Below, in pieces: positions 61,581-64,000 of a stretch of 64,000 nucleotides of DNA. Position 1 is the stretch's first letter; every line of letters starts with the position of its first letter. Made by a program: the position numbers and the translations under genes. Below the pieces are notes generated by a model that saw only the letters and a list, made by a program, of their open reading frames with translations, ran no database searches and had not been told where the DNA came from. The stretch spans positions 1 to 64,000 of the forward strand of contig CAKXHL010000006.1 of the NCBI GenBank assembly GCA_934875375.1. The letters run 5' to 3'. The DNA is from an uncultured bacterium. GTDB taxonomy: Bacteria; Bacillota; Clostridia; Oscillospirales; Ruminococcaceae.

Positions 61581-62984
61581 TTATACCTGTTCCGCTTCTT
61601 CCACCTGAACTTCCTGCTTCTCCTCGTCGGTTCTCGTTACGTCCTTAATCCACTTTCCGGAAAGGATACGGAAGATACAAGCGATCGATTTGAAAATATC
61701 ACCCGAACGCAGGCATAAGTACACCAGCCAAACCGGCCAGTCAAGTACCAGTCCGGCTAACCATCCCAGCGGCACCGAGAAAAACCACATAGATGTGACA
61801 TCGAAAAACAGCACATACTTGCTGTCTCCACCGCCGCGCAGAGTGCCAAACATATTGATACTGGAAATTACCTGGAATACAACCAAAATACACATCATGT
61901 CCATAATGGAGTAGGCAATGACGCGGGTTTCCTCTGTGACCTTGTAAAAATCGATTACCGGCCCGCGAATCGCAAACATCACCAGTGACGACAACAGGCC
62001 AAAGGCAATGCTGATGACAAACAGCGTCAACGACTGATTGCGCGCCCTTTTGTATTTTCCTTCACCAATGGTATTTCCTGCCATAACGCCTGCTGCCTGA
62101 CCAACGCCCTGATTAATGACCGAAGTGCATTGGAACACTACCTGGCAGATGCTGTTTGCCGCAACAAAATTAGAGCCCATATGTCCCATGATAACCGACA
62201 GCATCGTACTGCCAATCGACCAAAGCATTTCGTTGCACAGTACCGGCGCGCCATAGCGCATATAAATTCCAAGAATTTCCCGGTCGATTTTCTGGAAAAT
62301 ATCCTGCACTTGAAAGCCAATTTTCTTATCAATACGGAAGACATATACCACAATAATCATACACTCTACCACGCGGGCAATCAGTGTGGCAATCGCCGCG
62401 CCGACAATTCCCATCTGCGGGAAGCCGAAATGGCCGAAAATCAAGCAGTAGTTAAAGAATACGTTGACAAAGAAGGAAATGATATACATATACAACGTGA
62501 TTTTTACGGTCCCCACTGTCCGCAGAATGCTCATGGAAGTCATCGTAAAACCGCTGACCAGATAAGTAAATGCAATAATCCGCAAGTACTGGGCGCCTGC
62601 CTCAATTACTTCTGGCTCTTTTGTATAAAAACTCATCAGAATATCCGGAATTGTCAGCGCCAAAATGGTAAAAATGGCTGCTAGCGTCATTGAAATTTTA
62701 TAGGCCATACTCATGACCTTGCGGATGGAAGCCGAATCCTTCCGCCCCCAATATTGGCTGGTCAGTACCCCTGCCCCTGCGGTCAGCCCCAAGTTCATAA
62801 TCTGATAAATGAACCCGATCTGATTTCCAAGCGAGGAACCGCTCATAGCCACCTCGCCCAACTGGCCCAGCATGACCGTATCCAGCAGGCTAACGCCTAC
62901 GTTAATCAGATTTTGCAATGCCAGCGGAATTGCGATCGCCGCCATTTTTTGATAAAACGATTTTTCTTTTACCCAAAAACTCAC
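61581..62984 (-). CDS. MATE family multidrug efflux protein (copy 2)
   Basis: 467 residues, same layout as copy 1: FYQKMAAIAIPLALQNLINV, AMSGSSLGNQIGFIYQ and the second-half MRYGAPVLCNEMLWSIGSTM. An acidic tail (EEKQEVQVEEAEQV) differs from copy 1. The start is GTG at 62984 with AAAGGAGG seven bases upstream. It has its own promoter. Confidence 0.93.
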   Translation of the reverse strand: MSFWVKEKSFYQKMAAIAIPLALQNLINVGVSLLDTVMLGQLGEVAMSGSSLGNQIGFIYQIMNLGLTAGAGVLTSQYWGRKDSASIRKVMSMAYKISMTLAAIFTILALTIPDILMSFYTKEPEVIEAGAQYLRIIAFTYLVSGFTMTSMSILRTVGTVKITLYMYIISFFVNVFFNYCLIFGHFGFPQMGIVGAAIATLIARVVECMIIVVYVFRIDKKIGFQVQDIFQKIDREILGIYMRYGAPVLCNEMLWSIGSTMLSVIMGHMGSNFVAANSICQVVFQCTSVINQGVGQAAGVMAGNTIGEGKYKRARNQSLTLFVISIAFGLLSSLVMFAIRGPVIDFYKVTEETRVIAYSIMDMMCILVVFQVISSINMFGTLRGGGDSKYVLFFDVTSMWFFSVPLGWLAGLVLDWPVWLVYLCLRSGDIFKSIACIFRILSGKWIKDVTRTDEEKQEVQVEEAEQV

Positions 62985-63053
62985 AAAATCTCCTCCTTTT
63001 TCGATATTTACCCATCTCTTATGTAGCTTTTAATTATTTTGTCATTTTATAAC

Positions 63054-63082
63054 ATTATAATACGAGTTGATAGCTTATGCAA
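63054..63082 (-). promoter_or_regulatory. Promoter of MATE copy 2
   Basis: TTGCAT (63077-63082), 17-bp spacer, TATAAT (63054-63059). Confidence 0.8.
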
Positions 63083-63171
63083 TACTCTGATTTGTCAAAA
63101 ACAAAATTTGTGTAAAATATATTTTATATCAAAAAAAATCAACAAAATCTTTTTATCTGCATAAAAAGCTC

Positions 63172-63199
63172 TTGATTTTTTTTCTTTTTTGTGTATAAT
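63172..63199 (+). promoter_or_regulatory. Promoter of tRNA-Leu
   Basis: TTGATT (63172-63177), 16-bp spacer, TATAAT (63194-63199), 13 bp before the tRNA. Confidence 0.75.
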
Positions 63200-63211
63200 A
63201 AATAGAGCAAT

Positions 63212-63298
63212 GCCGGTATGATGGAATTGGCAGACGTGCTGGACTCAAAATCCAGTGGTAGCGATACCGTGTCGGTTCGACCCCGACTACCGGCACCA
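63212..63298 (+). tRNA. tRNA-Leu (anticodon CAA)
   Basis: Class II tRNA with a long variable arm. Acceptor GCCGGTA with TACCGGC, anticodon loop CTCAAAA giving CAA, T arm with GGTTCGACC, encoded CCA at 63296-63298. Confidence 0.94.
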
Positions 63299-63302
63299 AG
63301 TT

Positions 63303-63338
63303 AAAAGCTACATTTTGAGAGATCAAAATGTAGCTTTT
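63303..63338 (+). terminator. Terminator after tRNA-Leu
   Basis: Perfect 16-bp arms 63303-63318 and 63323-63338, loop GAGA, then a T run. Confidence 0.85.
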
Positions 63339-63360
63339 TTTGTTTTTAAGCAGAATGACA

Positions 63361-63390
63361 CCCTCCATGCTATACTTTTGGCATGGAGGG
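63361..63390 (+). promoter_or_regulatory. Hairpin that covers the recombinase ribosome binding site
   Basis: CCCTCCATGC (63361-63370) pairs with GCATGGAGGG (63381-63390) around a 10-nt loop. The GGAGGG of the second arm is the ribosome binding site of the gene that starts at 63398, so folding would block translation. Confidence 0.6.
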
Positions 63391-63397
63391 GTTTTTT

Positions 63398-64000
63398 ATG
63401 ATACCAAAAACGATTCTTTTCTCTCACAAGCAAGAAAAATTGCGGGTTGCAGCTTACTGCCGAGTCAGCACAAATCTCACGAACAGCTGAGAAGTCTTGA
63501 AATACAGAAATCTTACTTTGAAACAATGATTCAAGAAAATCCAAACTGGCAGTTTGTAAAAATTTATTCCGATGTCGGTTCTGCTCTAAGAACCAAAAAC
63601 AGACCGGGTTATCATCAGATGATCCTAGATGGAAAGAAGGGTCTGTTCGATTTCGTCCTAGTAAAATCATTAAGTCGGTTCGGACGTGATACTGTCGAAA
63701 CATTAACACAGATAAGGAAGTGGAAACAAATGAATATTGGCTTGTATGCAGAAATGGAGGATATTGATACCATGAAGGTGAATGACAGCGCACTCAGTAT
63801 TTTCCTTGCTATGGCTCAGGAAGAAAGTTGCAGCAAAAGCGAGAACATTAAATTTGGCATTCGAGCACGTATGCACAGCGGGAAAACCATTCTCAGCCAC
63901 AGTCAATTTTTAGGTTATACCAAAGAACCGGATGGCGTGCTGATTGTTGTCCCTGAAGAAGCCGAAATCGTACGCAAAATTTTTGATTTGTATTTACAGG
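63398..64000 (+). pseudogene. Serine recombinase (large resolvase family), frameshifted and cut by the window end
   Basis: From ATG 63398 the first frame reads MIPKTILFSHKQ and LRVAAYCRVST, the catalytic-Ser start of a large serine recombinase, but it stops at TGA 63488. From about 63477 another frame reads SHEQLRSLEIQKSYFETM, then IYSDVGSALRTKNRPGYHQM and VKSLSRFGRDTVETLTQIRK. It goes on to LSIFLAMAQEESCSKSENIK and GYTKEPDGVLIVVPEEAEIV and is still open at the end of the window. One base is missing near 63473-63478 for the two to join. Such enzymes move integrative elements and phages. It lies right after tRNA-Leu, so the window probably ends inside an element. Confidence 0.8.

Overview
The window looks like a chromosomal stretch from an anaerobic, low-to-mid GC Firmicute of class Clostridia, probably near Oscillospiraceae. 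That placement is an inference. It rests on a T-box leader before cysS, a SigH-like sigma factor, a DarA (PstA/YaaQ)-HolB-RicT (YaaT/PSP1) gene set, a ClpE-type ATPase with an N-terminal zinc finger, an EcfA1-EcfA2-EcfT cassette, RqcH, DUF5711 and CvpA genes, strong TTGaca-N17-TATAAT promoters and frequent GTG/TTG starts. No rRNA operon and no CRISPR array was seen.

Region 1 (1-19.5 kb). After a 5'-truncated PhzF-family remnant, an unbroken minus-strand run of 17 genes reads from 19378 down to 731. It behaves like one surface-glycan operon: a rhamnosyltransferase-like GT2, the dTDP-L-rhamnose genes rmlA-C-B-D, an ABC exporter pair whose permease carries an added ectodomain, an 876-residue methyltransferase-GT2-GT2 fusion, a DUF2142 multi-pass protein, a B12-binding radical SAM enzyme, a frameshifted O-acetyltransferase, a pyruvyl-transferase-like protein, a Wzx-type flippase, a GT2, a Dpm1-like GT2, a DUF2304 protein and inorganic pyrophosphatase. 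Two simple-sequence tracts lie in it, a G7 run in the acetyltransferase and octamer repeats at the flippase start, and both suggest a variable glycan. The likeliest new biology is here: a possible lateral glycosylation trio (Dpm1-like GT2, DUF2304, DUF2142) beside an ABC exporter.

Region 2 (19.5-23 kb) is AT-rich. It holds several hairpins, two related lipoproteins on the plus strand and a minus-strand tRNA operon (Gly-Arg-His-Gln).

Region 3 (23-35.5 kb) holds clpE and then a long minus-strand operon, ruvC-ruvA-ruvB-glmM-rRNA methyltransferase-ecfA1-ecfA2-ecfT-truA-DUF5711-cvpA, read from one strong promoter. tRNA-Val is divergent to it.

Region 4 (35.7-47.7 kb) has an adenosine-deaminase-like remnant, an ABC exporter, a plus-strand oxidative-damage operon (yaaA-bcp-mutT-yjbR), cysS behind a T-box, and recA-recX-rimO-pgsA. 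recA has a LexA-like box and a long structured leader, and is divergent from a GntR regulator.

Region 5 (47.7-63 kb) is housekeeping: ferredoxin, darA-holB-ricT, trmB-queG-femX, an orphan membrane sensor domain, trmK-rqcH, a flavin-type oxidase, an MFS transporter, a zinc ribbon, a SigH-like sigma factor and two tandem MATE pumps, one behind a promoter with the 19-bp spacer typical of MerR control.

Region 6 (63.2-64 kb): tRNA-Leu, then a frameshifted serine recombinase that runs off the window, probably the edge of an integrated element.
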